Assembly (NCBI GenBank): GCA_045635785.1
Contig: JAZTWJ010000052.1
Span: 7,032-71,031 of the forward strand
Reading direction: 5' to 3'
Source of the DNA: Flemingiibacterium sp045635785
Lineage (GTDB): Bacteria > Bacillota > Clostridia > Oscillospirales > CAG-272
Length of the DNA: 64,000 nt
Under the pieces are notes generated by a model. That model worked only from the letters and a program-made list of their open reading frames with translations. It made no database searches and was not told the origin of the DNA. Made by a program: the position numbers and the translations under genes. This document shows, piece by piece, positions 1 through 9,280 of this stretch. Every line of letters begins with the position of its first letter. Positions within the stretch are counted from its first letter, which is position 1.

Positions 1-476
1 CTGGTCGCCTCCGCGTGAATATCCAGCACCGCAAAGTCATATTGCCCTGCCTCTCGCTCCAAAATGCGATCAACCGTGGCAAAGGGGCATGCCAACGGGT
101 CCAGATAGATTTGCCCCATCACATTGATGATAAGCACGCGATACCCGTCGATCTCCGCAAAGGTATAGCCGTTGCCCGGCGTGCCGAAGGGATAGTTCGC
201 AGGACGCACAAGCGTGCGACTGTTTTCAAGATAGCGACGAAGCTCCCTTTTGCGAAAGATGTGATTGCCGCCCGTCAATACATCGCATCCGGCAGACAGC
301 AGCGCATCCGCGCTCTGCGGATCAAGTCCATTGCCGAGTGCCGCATTCTCCGCATTGCAAACCACCATTTGGATGTCATTTTCCTTGCGGAAGCTCCACA
401 GTGTTTCGCCGATATATTTGACCGCGGCAGGTCCCACCACATCGCCGAGTGCCAGTAAACGGAAATTGTTACCCAT
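1..476 (-). CDS. ymdB: YmdB-family metallophosphoesterase, C-terminal part cut by window edge
   Basis: The 158 visible residues begin MGNNFRLLALGDVVG and carry the family's metal-ligand segments GDVVG, NAENAALGNGL and GNHIFRK, ending at the conserved DIHAEAT just before the window edge. Family members (TIGR00282 type, about 260 aa) hydrolyse 2',3'-cyclic nucleotides, and in Bacillus YmdB affects biofilm and motility decisions. GGAGGAAGC lies just upstream of the ATG at 476. The gene starts 8 nt after the oxidoreductase stop on the same strand, so it is probably the distal gene of the recG-rarA-oxidoreductase string. The family call is firm; the cellular role is inferred. Confidence 0.9.
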   Translation of the reverse strand, partial: MGNNFRLLALGDVVGPAAVKYIGETLWSFRKENDIQMVVCNAENAALGNGLDPQSADALLSAGCDVLTGGNHIFRKRELRRYLENSRTLVRPANYPFGTPGNGYTFAEIDGYRVLIINVMGQIYLDPLACPFATVDRILEREAGQYDFAVLDIHAEAT

Positions 477-484
477 GCTTCCTC

Positions 485-1468
485 CTAATTCTTTCGCTCC
501 GCATCATCGCGCGCCAAAAGCGCCCATCTTGTCACCTCAAACGCATTCTCCGCCGTCAGATCGCTTTCTTTATGATGCAGGATCTGTTCGAGAAAATCCA
601 CGAAAATATCGCCCTCCGGCTCATTTTCAAGGATGAACTTGCCGCCCACGCTGTCGGAGATCAGCGTCACCTGACCGTCCGTCAGCTCCAAAATGCCTTC
701 GGTGCCCACAAGGCGCACGCGATCATCTCCGTGCGTTGGGGCTGTGCTCGGACGGAACATATCCGCCGTCACGCAGGCAATCACCTCTCCCGTCATCATA
801 AACTGCGCCGAAGAAGTGATGTCCATGTCGCCGTTGTCGCCGTTGGCTACGGCGGAATGGAACGCATGCACGCTCGTATAGCTCTCGCCCGACAGCCACT
901 GCATCCAATCAATGGCGTGGATCGCCACCCACGGGATAATGCCCGGATAGGTTTTGCGCGATTTGTAAAATTCGGATCGCGTTCCGCACTTGTAGGATTT
1001 GCGCGAATCCATCATGCGGATCTTTCCGATTCTGCTATCTTTGATCGCTTTTTTAAGCGTAGCAAAGCCGGACTCATAGCGCATGCCGAACATGCCCGCG
1101 AGCCTTGCATTTGATGCTTTATATGCCGCCTCCAAACGCTCGAGTTGCGGAATATCATGCGCCAGCGGCTTTTCCGCAAACACATGAATACCACGCTCCA
1201 ATGCGTAAATCGCACATTCGGCAATTTCATAAAAGGGCGGCGTAATAATCGCGATGTCGGGTTTTTCCGCATCCAGCATCATGCGCCAATCCTCGTACAG
1301 CTTCGGATCAAAGCCACGCTTTTTCAGATTGGCAAGCGCGCCCATGGTGCCTTCCGCCTCCAAACCGGCGCTGCCGCATGCAAGGGCTGTAAAATCAATA
1401 TTATATGTTTTGATTCCCGGATATGCGTAGTACGCATGCCCTGCATTGCCGATTTGCACTGCTTTCAT
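485..1468 (-). CDS. Gfo/Idh/MocA-family NAD(P)-dependent oxidoreductase
   Basis: A protein of about 327 aa with an N-terminal Rossmann fold (MKAVQIGNAGHAYYAY), the family motif EKPLAHD near residue 100, and a C-terminal alpha/beta substrate domain. Family members oxidise or reduce sugars, inositols or related polyols; the substrate cannot be read from sequence. The ATG at 1468 is preferred because GAGG lies about 9 nt upstream; ATGs at 1474 and 1501 are in frame but badly spaced. The gene follows the rarA stop with essentially no gap (the longest start would overlap rarA), which suggests translational coupling. The glycine-rich motif is GNAGHA rather than the common GxGxxG, so the cofactor fit is less certain. 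Confidence 0.8.
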   Translation of the reverse strand: MKAVQIGNAGHAYYAYPGIKTYNIDFTALACGSAGLEAEGTMGALANLKKRGFDPKLYEDWRMMLDAEKPDIAIITPPFYEIAECAIYALERGIHVFAEKPLAHDIPQLERLEAAYKASNARLAGMFGMRYESGFATLKKAIKDSRIGKIRMMDSRKSYKCGTRSEFYKSRKTYPGIIPWVAIHAIDWMQWLSGESYTSVHAFHSAVANGDNGDMDITSSAQFMMTGEVIACVTADMFRPSTAPTHGDDRVRLVGTEGILELTDGQVTLISDSVGGKFILENEPEGDIFVDFLEQILHHKESDLTAENAFEVTRWALLARDDAERKN

Positions 1469-1479
1469 CTGCATAGACC

Positions 1480-2709
1480 TCATTTCTTGATTTTGTCCCA
1501 ATACTGCTTTGCTGCCTGTTCGGTTTTGTTCTCGCCGTATTGATAATAATGCGCGTTTTTCAAATCATCGGGCAGATACTGCTGTGCCACCCAATCGTTT
1601 TCAAAGTCGTGGGGATATTTGTACCCGATATATTTCGGGCTTCGAAGATGCTTTGGCACCTCCTGTCCGCGTCCTGCCGCAATATCCGCATCGGCGGCAG
1701 CAAGAGCGGTATAAGCGGTATTGGATTTTGGCGCAGTCGCAAGCATCACCGCCGCATTTGCAAGGGGGATTCGTCCCTCGGGCAGTCCCAGCTCGCGCGC
1801 GCTTTCCACGCAAGCGCGGGTGATCACCGCCGCCATGGGATAGGCAAGCCCGATGTCCTCGTTTGCGATCACCTGCAATCTGCGGCACGCGGAGATCAGA
1901 TCGCCGCCTGCCAGCAGCTTTGCCAAATAGAACACTGCCGCATCGGGATCGGACCCTCGGATGGATTTTTGCAGACAAGAGAGCAGATCATAGTGTACAT
2001 CGCCCGCCCTGTCAAAGCTTCCCACGATTTTCGGCGTAATGGATCCGATCAGCGAGACGGTGATCTCGCCGCCATTCGGATCCGCAAGGTAAAAGGCGTT
2101 TTCAAGCAGTCCGATGCTTCGTCTGACATCGCCTGCCGCACAGCCCGCAAGCATCTCCAGCGCCTCTTTGCCGAGCTTGACGGATGCCTGCTCCTCGCAA
2201 TTGAGCGATTCCAGCGTGCGGACGAGCGCGCGCTGGATATCCTCCGCGGAAACGGGGCGAAATTCAAACACCGCCGAACGGGAAATGATGGCATTGTATA
2301 CATAAAAATAGGGGTTTTCCGTGGTGGATGCGATCAGCGTGATCCGACCGTCCTCGATGTATTCAAGCAGCGATTGCTGTTGCTTTTTATTGAAATATTG
2401 GATCTCGTCAAGGTAGAGAAGAATGCCGCCGCTGCCCATCAGCGTACCCGTTTCTTCTATGACTTCTTTAACATCCGCAAGGCTTGCCGTGGTGGCATTC
2501 AGCCGACGCAATGTCATGCCCGAACGCTCCGCCACAATGTTTGCCGCCGTGGTTTTTCCCGTGCCGGGCGGGCCGAAGAAGATCATATTGGTAATGTGTC
2601 CCGACTCCACCATGCGGCGCAGAACGCCGTTCTTTCCGACCAGCGGCTCCTGTCCCACCATATCGTCAAAATCCCGCGGGCGAACCCTGTCGGCAAGAGG
2701 TCTGTTCAT
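1480..2709 (-). CDS. rarA: Replication-associated recombination protein A (RarA/MgsA AAA+ ATPase)
   Basis: 409 aa, full length for the family. The N-terminus MNRPLADRVRPRDFDDMVGQ is diagnostic. Walker A is GPPGTGKT at residues 46-53, Walker B is LYLDEIQYF, and the C-terminal tetramerisation region contains the conserved YPHDFEN-like stretch near the end. RarA is a DNA-dependent ATPase related to clamp loaders that acts at stalled replication forks. It sits directly downstream of recG on the same strand (45 nt gap), so a repair-related transcription unit is likely. Confidence 0.95.
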   Translation of the reverse strand: MNRPLADRVRPRDFDDMVGQEPLVGKNGVLRRMVESGHITNMIFFGPPGTGKTTAANIVAERSGMTLRRLNATTASLADVKEVIEETGTLMGSGGILLYLDEIQYFNKKQQQSLLEYIEDGRITLIASTTENPYFYVYNAIISRSAVFEFRPVSAEDIQRALVRTLESLNCEEQASVKLGKEALEMLAGCAAGDVRRSIGLLENAFYLADPNGGEITVSLIGSITPKIVGSFDRAGDVHYDLLSCLQKSIRGSDPDAAVFYLAKLLAGGDLISACRRLQVIANEDIGLAYPMAAVITRACVESARELGLPEGRIPLANAAVMLATAPKSNTAYTALAAADADIAAGRGQEVPKHLRSPKYIGYKYPHDFENDWVAQQYLPDDLKNAHYYQYGENKTEQAAKQYWDKIKK

Positions 2710-2754
2710 AGTAAATCTCCTACACCTTCATGTTATAACACGATTTCTTAAGCT

Positions 2755-4812
2755 TTATCCTTCGGGCGATTCTTGCTTCGCGGCGGCAACCGCCGCCTCA
2801 AACAGCTCCATATTTTCACAGAGATTGGCAAGGCGGAAGCGCAGCTCGCCATGCTGACGCACATCGTCCTCTCCCGAACGGAAAAAATCACCCGGCCCTC
2901 TCTCGCCAAGATCAAACTCCGCAATGCGGAAGCCATCATAGGTGGTACGCATAATCTCCAACCGATCCCTCGCACGACTGCCGCTCGGCGCATCAGAAAC
3001 GAGGATGCAGTAGGATTTCGCCGCGCCGCGTCCCACGCGGCCGCGCAGCTGATGAAGCTGGGATAAGCCGAACCGTTCCGCATTTTCCACGATTATCAGC
3101 GTGGCATTGGGCACGTTGACGCCCACCTCTATCACCGTGGTGGAAACCAGCACATCCGTCTCACCCGATATAAACCGTTCCATCACCGCATCCTTTTCGG
3201 AGGCTTTCATTTTACCGTGAACCATGCCCACCTTCAAATCGGGCAGGGAAGCAGCAAGCGTCTCCGCAAAGCTGACCGCAGCCTTTGGCGGTGCCTTCGG
3301 GCGAAGAATTTCCTCCGCATCATAGCCGAAATCAAACAGGCGGATATCCTCTTGGGTGACCTCACCGCTTTCCGGCTCCTCCACAGAAGGGCAGACCACA
3401 TAAGTCTGATGTCCTTCCTCATGCTGTTTGCGGATAAATCCGTTCAGCCGCTCGCGATAGCTCTCATTGACCGCAAAGGTTTCCACGCGCTGTCTGCCCG
3501 GCGGAAGCTCATCCAGCACGGACATATCAAGATCGCCGTAGAGAAACAGCGCAAGTGTCCGCGGAATGGGCGTCGCGCTCATGGTAAGCTGATGGCAGGC
3601 ATCACCGCCGCCTTTTCGGAGGAGCGCCTCCCGCTGTCCCACGCCAAAACGATGCTGTTCATCGCAGATAACAAGCCCCAACTGTCTAAATAGAACATCC
3701 TCGCTAATCAGCGCATGGGTTCCGACCACAAGTCCCATACTGCCGTCTGCCAGTGCAGATAATACGGTTTTTCTTGCCGTACCCTTAACCGAGCCGGTCA
3801 GCAGGCCACAGCGAATGCCGAGCTTTTCACAAAGTGCAGACAACTCGCTGTAATGCTGATTTGCCAAAATTTCCGTGGGCGCCATCAGCGCCGCTTGATA
3901 TCCGTTTTTGATGGCGATATATGCCGCCGAAGCCGCCACCACCGTCTTTCCGCTTCCCACATCGCCCGAGACCAGCCGTCGCATGGGCTTTCCCGAAGCA
4001 AGGTCAGCGGCTATTTCGCCGATGACGCGATTCTGTGCGCCGGTCAGTGCATAGGGCAGCAGTGCGGTCAGCGAACCGATGTCACCGTTTACCATGGCAG
4101 GTGCGGTGCAGGCTTTCTCCGATTTTTTGCCGGTAGAAAGCGCAAAGCGATAAAGCTCCTCAAAGATCAGCCGCCGCTTGGCAATTTCCAGCTGTTTGAA
4201 ATCCGCGGGATTATGGATGGTGACAAGAGCTTCCAAAATGCCGCACAGCCCATTCTCCCGTCGGATCCGCTCGTTTAGCACCTCGGGGATCTTGTCGCCA
4301 AGATCACGCAGCGCGCGATCCACAAGCTTTGCGATCAGCTTTTGTGTGAGCCCCGTGGTCAGCGGATAAATTGCCGTCAGCGCAGGAAGCTCCACGCCCT
4401 CGATGATCGGTTCGGTAACAGGGGAGGAGAGCACGAAGCGTCCCTTATCAAGCGCCAGCTTCCCGTAAAAGCGGTATTCGCCGCCCTTGATCAGCTGATC
4501 CTTGACATAGGGCTGATTGAAATAGAGGATCTCACAGCTTGCGCTTTCATCGAAGGCGCGCAGCTTGCTGATGGTCATGCCACGTCGCAGCATATGATTA
4601 TGCACATCCGTCGCCACGGTTAGGATGAAGGAGGCGGTTTCTCCCACCTCCGCCTCTGCCAATTGCCTGACATTCCCACGGAATTCGTAACCGCGCGGAA
4701 AATGATAAAGAAGCTGTCCCACCGTTTCGATGCCCAGCCGTGCAAACGCCTTTGCACGGGCATCTCCCACGCCGGGAAGATAGCGTATATCGGTGTCAAA
4801 AGTCAGTGCCAT
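2755..4812 (-). CDS. recG: ATP-dependent DNA helicase RecG
   Basis: 685 aa, the normal RecG length. The N-terminal wedge/OB region (about residues 1-230) begins with IRYLPGVGDARAKAFARLGI. The helicase core has Walker A GDVGSGKT near residue 285, the DEQHRFG motif II, SATPIPRT motif III and, in the C-terminal half, the QLRGRVGRG motif VI. RecG reverses stalled forks and branch-migrates Holliday junctions. The gene is first of a minus-strand group with rarA and is separated from proB by about 46 nt, so it could share proB's transcript. Confidence 0.97.
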   Translation of the reverse strand: MALTFDTDIRYLPGVGDARAKAFARLGIETVGQLLYHFPRGYEFRGNVRQLAEAEVGETASFILTVATDVHNHMLRRGMTISKLRAFDESASCEILYFNQPYVKDQLIKGGEYRFYGKLALDKGRFVLSSPVTEPIIEGVELPALTAIYPLTTGLTQKLIAKLVDRALRDLGDKIPEVLNERIRRENGLCGILEALVTIHNPADFKQLEIAKRRLIFEELYRFALSTGKKSEKACTAPAMVNGDIGSLTALLPYALTGAQNRVIGEIAADLASGKPMRRLVSGDVGSGKTVVAASAAYIAIKNGYQAALMAPTEILANQHYSELSALCEKLGIRCGLLTGSVKGTARKTVLSALADGSMGLVVGTHALISEDVLFRQLGLVICDEQHRFGVGQREALLRKGGGDACHQLTMSATPIPRTLALFLYGDLDMSVLDELPPGRQRVETFAVNESYRERLNGFIRKQHEEGHQTYVVCPSVEEPESGEVTQEDIRLFDFGYDAEEILRPKAPPKAAVSFAETLAASLPDLKVGMVHGKMKASEKDAVMERFISGETDVLVSTTVIEVGVNVPNATLIIVENAERFGLSQLHQLRGRVGRGAAKSYCILVSDAPSGSRARDRLEIMRTTYDGFRIAEFDLGERGPGDFFRSGEDDVRQHGELRFRLANLCENMELFEAAVAAAKQESPEG

Positions 4813-4858
4813 AAAACCGCATCTCTTTTCTCATAGGCAAGTCTTATGGGGCGCCTTA

Positions 4859-5656
4859 TCATGCCTTTTTCTTCGGCACGGCAAAATAAGTTCCCACATG
4901 CTCGCCGTCGTAGATTTTGTAAAGCACATCGGGATTTTTTCCGTTCACGATCAGCATGGGAATTCCCACCTCGGTAACGATCTGTGCCGCCTTGATCTTG
5001 GTGATCATGCCTCCCGTTCCGCGATCGGTGCCAGCCCCTCCCGCATAGGAAAGGATGGTATCGTTGATCTCGTCCACACGGGAGATCAGCTTTGCGCTCG
5101 GATTTTTGCGGGGATCGGAATCATACAGACCGTCAATATCCGACATATTGATGAGCAGATCCGCACCGCACACCATCGCCACATAGGCGGACAGCGTATC
5201 GTTTCCGCCGAATTTCAGCTCCTCGGAAGAAACGGGGTCGTCTTCGTTGACAATGGGCACACATCCAAGACGCAAAAGCTCGCGGAAGGTATTTTCCGCC
5301 ATTTGACGGCGAATGGGATTGTCGATGATATCCTTGGTCATGAGCAGCTGTCCCACGGTGTGACCGTATGCGGCAAAAAACTGCTCATATACCTGCATCA
5401 GATCCGCTTGCCCGACGGCGGCAAGCGCCTGCTTTTCTTCGATGGTTTCGGGACGGTACCCGAGACGGAGCCTTGCAATGCCCGCCGCCACCGCGCCCGA
5501 GCTGACCAGCACCACCTCATGCCCCGCGTTTTTGTAGTCGGACAGAATCCGAACAAGATGCTCCATGCGGCGCAGATCCAGATGTCCCATGGCATGGGTC
5601 AGCGTATTGGAGCCGATCTTTACTACAATTCTTGCGTTTTTTTCAAGTACACTCAT
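4859..5656 (-). CDS. proB: Glutamate 5-kinase
   Basis: 265 aa amino-acid kinase that phosphorylates glutamate in the first step of proline synthesis. It starts MSVLEKNARIVVKIGSNTL and carries the conserved VLVSSGAVAAG, NEDDPVSSEE and GTGGMITKIKAAQ segments. The C-terminal PUA domain of the E. coli enzyme is absent, as in many Clostridia. The ATG at 5656 is chosen because GGAG is about 8 nt upstream; an in-frame ATG at 5710 would add 18 atypical residues. proA is not adjacent, which is unusual but not rare. Confidence 0.93.
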   Translation of the reverse strand: MSVLEKNARIVVKIGSNTLTHAMGHLDLRRMEHLVRILSDYKNAGHEVVLVSSGAVAAGIARLRLGYRPETIEEKQALAAVGQADLMQVYEQFFAAYGHTVGQLLMTKDIIDNPIRRQMAENTFRELLRLGCVPIVNEDDPVSSEELKFGGNDTLSAYVAMVCGADLLINMSDIDGLYDSDPRKNPSAKLISRVDEINDTILSYAGGAGTDRGTGGMITKIKAAQIVTEVGIPMLIVNGKNPDVLYKIYDGEHVGTYFAVPKKKA

Positions 5657-5742
5657 TGTTTTTTCTCCACAGTCTGTATATTTCTCGTTTTTTGATTTTT
5701 CAAAAGGCAATGAACAAATTATTAAAATTTTGCATTTGCTCT

Positions 5743-5770
5743 TTGCAAAATCGGAAATTTATATTATAAT
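5743..5770 (+). promoter_or_regulatory. Sigma-A-type promoter for the U32 peptidase operon
   Basis: TTGCAA (5743-5748) and TATAAT (5765-5770) are separated by 16 nt in the AT-rich divergent gap between proB and the U32 peptidase gene. The transcript would have a leader of about 130 nt. No clear riboswitch fold was recognised in it. Confidence 0.6.
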
Positions 5771-5906
5771 ATAGAATGAGCCATTCTGTACAACGGAAGC
5801 TTACATCAATATTATACCTTGAACAGGCAAAAAATGCAAGCCTAAATCATGAAATCCGCGCAATTTATTTTGAAAGTTTTCAAAAACATCAAAGTGAGGG
5901 ATCACC

Positions 5907-7958
5907 ATCAATACAAAACGCCCCGAACTACTCGCGCCATGCGGCTCTCCCGAGGCGCTGGATGCGGCGATCGCCGCAGGTGCCGATGCGGTCTATTTCG
6001 GCGGATCGGCATTCAATGCCCGCATGAACGCAAAAAATTTCGCAGGCGATGCCCTGCGTGATGCCATCGACAAATGCCGTCTGCACGGCGTGCGTACCAA
6101 TATCACGCTGAATACGCTGGTGCACAGCCGTGAGATTAAGGACGTTCTGCTCTGCGTAGAGGAGCTTTACAAGCTCGGATGCGATGCGCTGATCGTTGCC
6201 GATCTCGGCGCGGCATCGCTCATTCACCGATATTTTCCCGATTTGGAGCTGCACGCCAGCACGCAGGCGGTGGGACATAATCTCGCCGCGGCAGAAAAGC
6301 TGGCGCACCTTGGATTTTCCCGTATGGTGGCGGCAAGAGAGCTTTCTTTTGCCGATCTTTGCACCTTGTGCAAAGCCTCCCCCATCGAAACGGAGATGTT
6401 CATTCACGGAGCCATCTGTGTCTCGCAATCGGGGCAATGCCTTGCAAGCTCGCTGATCGGCGGGCGAAGCGGCAACCGCGGCGAATGTGCCCAGCCTTGC
6501 CGTCTGCCCTACAAAAAAGCAGGCGCAAAGGCAAAGGATACCTACGCACTCAGCATCAAGGATATGTGCCTTGCCTCCCATATTACAGAAATCCTATCCC
6601 TTGACATCGCCTCGCTGAAGATCGAGGGTAGAATGAAAAGCCCCGATTATGTTTACGGCGTGACGAAGATCTACCGCACACTGCTGGATGAAGGCCGCAA
6701 TGCCACAGAAAAGGAGCTTGCTCTACTGAAGGCACTCTTTTCGCGAAGCGGCTTTACGGACGGCTATTTTACATCAAAAATCGGCAGAGAAATGCTGGGC
6801 ATCCGCACCGATGCGGACAAGGCAGAAAGTGCCGCAGGCTCCGGACCGACGGATTACGCCGCGCTTTTAAGAGAACGCCGCAGACCGCTTTCGCTCTCGC
6901 TGACCATGGAGGCGGACAAGCCTTGTACGCTGACCGTCACCGCGGGAGATCTCTCTGCTTCGGCAGAGGGAACCGTCCCCGAAGCGGCGAAAAACTGTCC
7001 GCTGACAAAGGAAGCTGTGGAGAAAAATCTGACAAAGTTAGGGAATACACCCTTTTTTGCACAGGCCACGGAAATTTCGCTGGGCGAAAATCTCATGCTC
7101 CCTCTGTCCGCACTGAATGCGCTTCGCCGCGATGCGGTGAGGGCGCTGACCGAAAAGCTGCTTATCCGCCGCGCTTCCGCGCTCCCCGATAAGCTCGCAC
7201 TTGCGGAAGCTGTGCCCGACAAGCCGCATTATACCGCCCGTTTTCATAGCTTTGAGCGCATTCCCAAGGAGGCGGAGCGGTTCGATATTGTCTATCTGCC
7301 GCTTGAAAAATTCCAAGCTTCACACAGCAGTCGCGTAAGTGGAATTATTCTGCCGCCCGTCATTTTTGATTCCGAAAAAGCCGAAATCGTCGCCATGCTG
7401 CAAAGGGCAGCCGATGCGGGCGTCAAGCACGCGCTGGTGTCCAATCTCGGGCACATCGCCCTTGCGGAGGATGCGGGCATGATCGTCCACGGTGATTTCC
7501 GCATGAATATTTTCAATCTCGAGACTGTCCGTGTATTGCGTGAGCTGGGCTTTGCCGATCTGATGGCATCGCCCGAGCTGACCTTGCCGCAGCTGCGGGA
7601 TTTGGGAATCGCACCGATTCTATACGGACGTATCCCGCTCATGACGCTGGAAAAATGCGTCATACGCGACTTATATTCCTGCAACGAATGTGAAAAGTCC
7701 GATTTTATGCCCCTCCGCGACCGCAGAAACGCGACATTTCCGCTTGCCCGTGCATGGAAGCACCGCAATATTCTTTATAACAGCGTCCCCGTCTTTATGG
7801 CGGATCGCAAAAAAGAGTTGTCAGACTTCCGTATCTGCGGCGGACATTTCATCTTCACCGATGAATCCGCATCCATGGCGGCAGAGATCATCAACGCTTA
7901 TTTTTGTGACAACAGCATCGCGCCGCCCGTCGGCGGCATCAGGAGGATCGCAAGGTGA
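5907..7958 (+). CDS. U32 family peptidase (RlhA/YrrO type) with DUF3656 region, apparent non-AUG start
   Basis: The conserved N-terminus (KRPELLAPCGSPEALDAAIA, then AVYFGGSAFNARMNAKNF) is open from 5898, directly after an in-frame TGA at 5895, yet the first ATG in frame is at 6024, inside the conserved domain. The only well-placed initiation site is ATC at 5907, 6 nt after GAGGG. From there the protein has 683 aa. The U32 signature EMFIHGAICVSQSGQCLAS is followed by the cysteine-rich NRGECAQPC. The middle region resembles the DUF3656 insert and the last third is a further barrel-like repeat. Family members are linked to 23S rRNA C2501 hydroxylation or to collagenase-like activity; which applies is not clear. 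Start of a tightly packed operon with dut. Confidence 0.88.
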   Translation: MNTKRPELLAPCGSPEALDAAIAAGADAVYFGGSAFNARMNAKNFAGDALRDAIDKCRLHGVRTNITLNTLVHSREIKDVLLCVEELYKLGCDALIVADLGAASLIHRYFPDLELHASTQAVGHNLAAAEKLAHLGFSRMVAARELSFADLCTLCKASPIETEMFIHGAICVSQSGQCLASSLIGGRSGNRGECAQPCRLPYKKAGAKAKDTYALSIKDMCLASHITEILSLDIASLKIEGRMKSPDYVYGVTKIYRTLLDEGRNATEKELALLKALFSRSGFTDGYFTSKIGREMLGIRTDADKAESAAGSGPTDYAALLRERRRPLSLSLTMEADKPCTLTVTAGDLSASAEGTVPEAAKNCPLTKEAVEKNLTKLGNTPFFAQATEISLGENLMLPLSALNALRRDAVRALTEKLLIRRASALPDKLALAEAVPDKPHYTARFHSFERIPKEAERFDIVYLPLEKFQASHSSRVSGIILPPVIFDSEKAEIVAMLQRAADAGVKHALVSNLGHIALAEDAGMIVHGDFRMNIFNLETVRVLRELGFADLMASPELTLPQLRDLGIAPILYGRIPLMTLEKCVIRDLYSCNECEKSDFMPLRDRRNATFPLARAWKHRNILYNSVPVFMADRKKELSDFRICGGHFIFTDESASMAAEIINAYFCDNSIAPPVGGIRRIAR

Positions 7959-8404
7959 ACAAAATCAACGTAAAACTAAAAGCGATGCGCGAGGGCGCAA
8001 CGCTTCCGGAATATGCTACAAGCGGCTCCGCCGCCGTGGACCTTCGCGCCGCCATTGACGGCGATATCACCATCGGCGCCGGCTGTCGGGAGCTCGTTTC
8101 CACAGGCATTGCCATCGCCCCCGAAACGGATGGCGTGGTTGCCATTGTCTGTGCGCGGAGCGGACTTGCGACAAAGCACGGCATCACCCTTGCCAATGGC
8201 ATCGGTGTCATTGACAGCGATTACCGCGGAGAAATAATGGTGGCGCTGCTCAACACCTCGTCGGAGCCGTACACCGTCGCGCCGAACGAGCGCATCGCAC
8301 AGCTGATGTTTTTGCCCGTGCTGTATGCCAATCTGATCGCTTCGGCGGAATTAGATGAGACGGAACGCGGTGAAGGAGGCTTCGGCTCCACGGGAAGGAA
8401 GTAG
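7955..8404 (+). CDS. dut: dUTP diphosphatase (dUTPase, trimeric type)
   Basis: 149 aa. The enzyme cleaves dUTP to dUMP and pyrophosphate, keeping uracil out of DNA. The five trimeric dUTPase motifs are visible: SGSAAVDLRA, the motif 2 region, CARSGLATKHGI, RIAQLMF and the C-terminal GEGGFGSTG arm. It starts at GTG 7955, overlapping the U32 stop by 4 nt (GTGA), with AGGAGG 8 nt upstream. The motif-3 start is CARSGL rather than the common PRSGL, a mild variation. Confidence 0.95.
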   Translation: MNKINVKLKAMREGATLPEYATSGSAAVDLRAAIDGDITIGAGCRELVSTGIAIAPETDGVVAIVCARSGLATKHGITLANGIGVIDSDYRGEIMVALLNTSSEPYTVAPNERIAQLMFLPVLYANLIASAELDETERGEGGFGSTGRK

Positions 8405-8410
8405 GAAAAT

Positions 8411-8665
8411 ATGGCACGCAGCAAGCTTTACAATCTGTTTTTGGTGCTGGTGGGCATCGTGGTCGGAACCTTCGTCGCATATCTCTGCAAAGATATTTCT
8501 TCACTTTCATGGCTTTCCTTCGGCATCAACTTTGGGCTGAAATCGCCTCTCGTTCTCGACCTTGGTATTCTTCAGATCACCTTTGGCATCGGCATTGATC
8601 TGACACTGTCGGTGGTCATTTTTATCATTCTCGCGCTCGTGATAGGGAGGGCTCTTGCAAAATGA
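8411..8665 (+). CDS. DUF4321 small membrane protein
   Basis: 84 aa with two hydrophobic helices (about residues 8-26 and 57-80) joined by a loop containing the FGINFGLKSPLVLDLGILQITFG region typical of DUF4321. This family usually sits directly upstream of maf and mreB in Clostridia, as here. The function is unknown; the location suggests a role near the cell envelope. AGGAAA precedes the ATG, and the stop overlaps the maf start (ATGA). Confidence 0.85.
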   Translation: MARSKLYNLFLVLVGIVVGTFVAYLCKDISSLSWLSFGINFGLKSPLVLDLGILQITFGIGIDLTLSVVIFIILALVIGRALAK

Positions 8666-9276
8666 AACCAAAAATCATTCTCGCATCCAATTCTCCCCGC
8701 CGACGGGAACTGCTCTCCATGCTCGGCATGGAATTTTCCGTTATCGTTTCGAATTGCGATGAAACCGTGTCCACATCCATGACGCCGGATGCGCTGGTGC
8801 GAGAGCTTGCGCTTCGCAAAGCAAATGCGGTGGCGCAGACGCTTTCTGATGATACGGACTTCATCGTTATCGGCGCAGATACCATCGTGTGGGATGATAA
8901 CCGCGCCCTCGGCAAACCGCGGGATGCGGCGGATGCAAAAGCAACCATTCTGTCCCTCTCGGGACATACGCACTCGGTTTTCACGGGCATTGCGCTGGTC
9001 GGAAGCATCGGCGGCGAAAGAAAAGCCGTGACCGATGCGGTGGAAACCGCCGTGGTCTTTGACGAAATCTCCGAAGCGGATGCAGATTGGTATCTCGAAA
9101 GCGATGAAGCGATGGACAAGGCAGGCTCCTATGCCGTCCAAGGGCCGGCAGGCGTTTTTGTAAAGGAGCTTCACGGTGATTATTACAATGTGGTTGGATT
9201 GCCGATCGCCCGCATGCGCACGCTGCTGTGGGAATCCTTTGGGCTTCGTATCGGCGATTACAGCAGAAAGCGGTGA
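8662..9276 (+). CDS. maf: Maf-family nucleotide pyrophosphatase
   Basis: 204 aa. The N-terminus KIILASNSPRRRELL is the Maf phosphate-binding signature. The family hydrolyses dTTP, UTP or modified nucleotides and has been linked to septum control in Bacillus. The segment DFIVIGADTIVWDD carries the catalytic Asp. The start overlaps the stop of the DUF4321 gene by 4 nt and the next gene starts 4 nt downstream, so it lies mid-operon. Confidence 0.95.
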   Translation: MKPKIILASNSPRRRELLSMLGMEFSVIVSNCDETVSTSMTPDALVRELALRKANAVAQTLSDDTDFIVIGADTIVWDDNRALGKPRDAADAKATILSLSGHTHSVFTGIALVGSIGGERKAVTDAVETAVVFDEISEADADWYLESDEAMDKAGSYAVQGPAGVFVKELHGDYYNVVGLPIARMRTLLWESFGLRIGDYSRKR

Positions 9277-9280
9277 ATAG

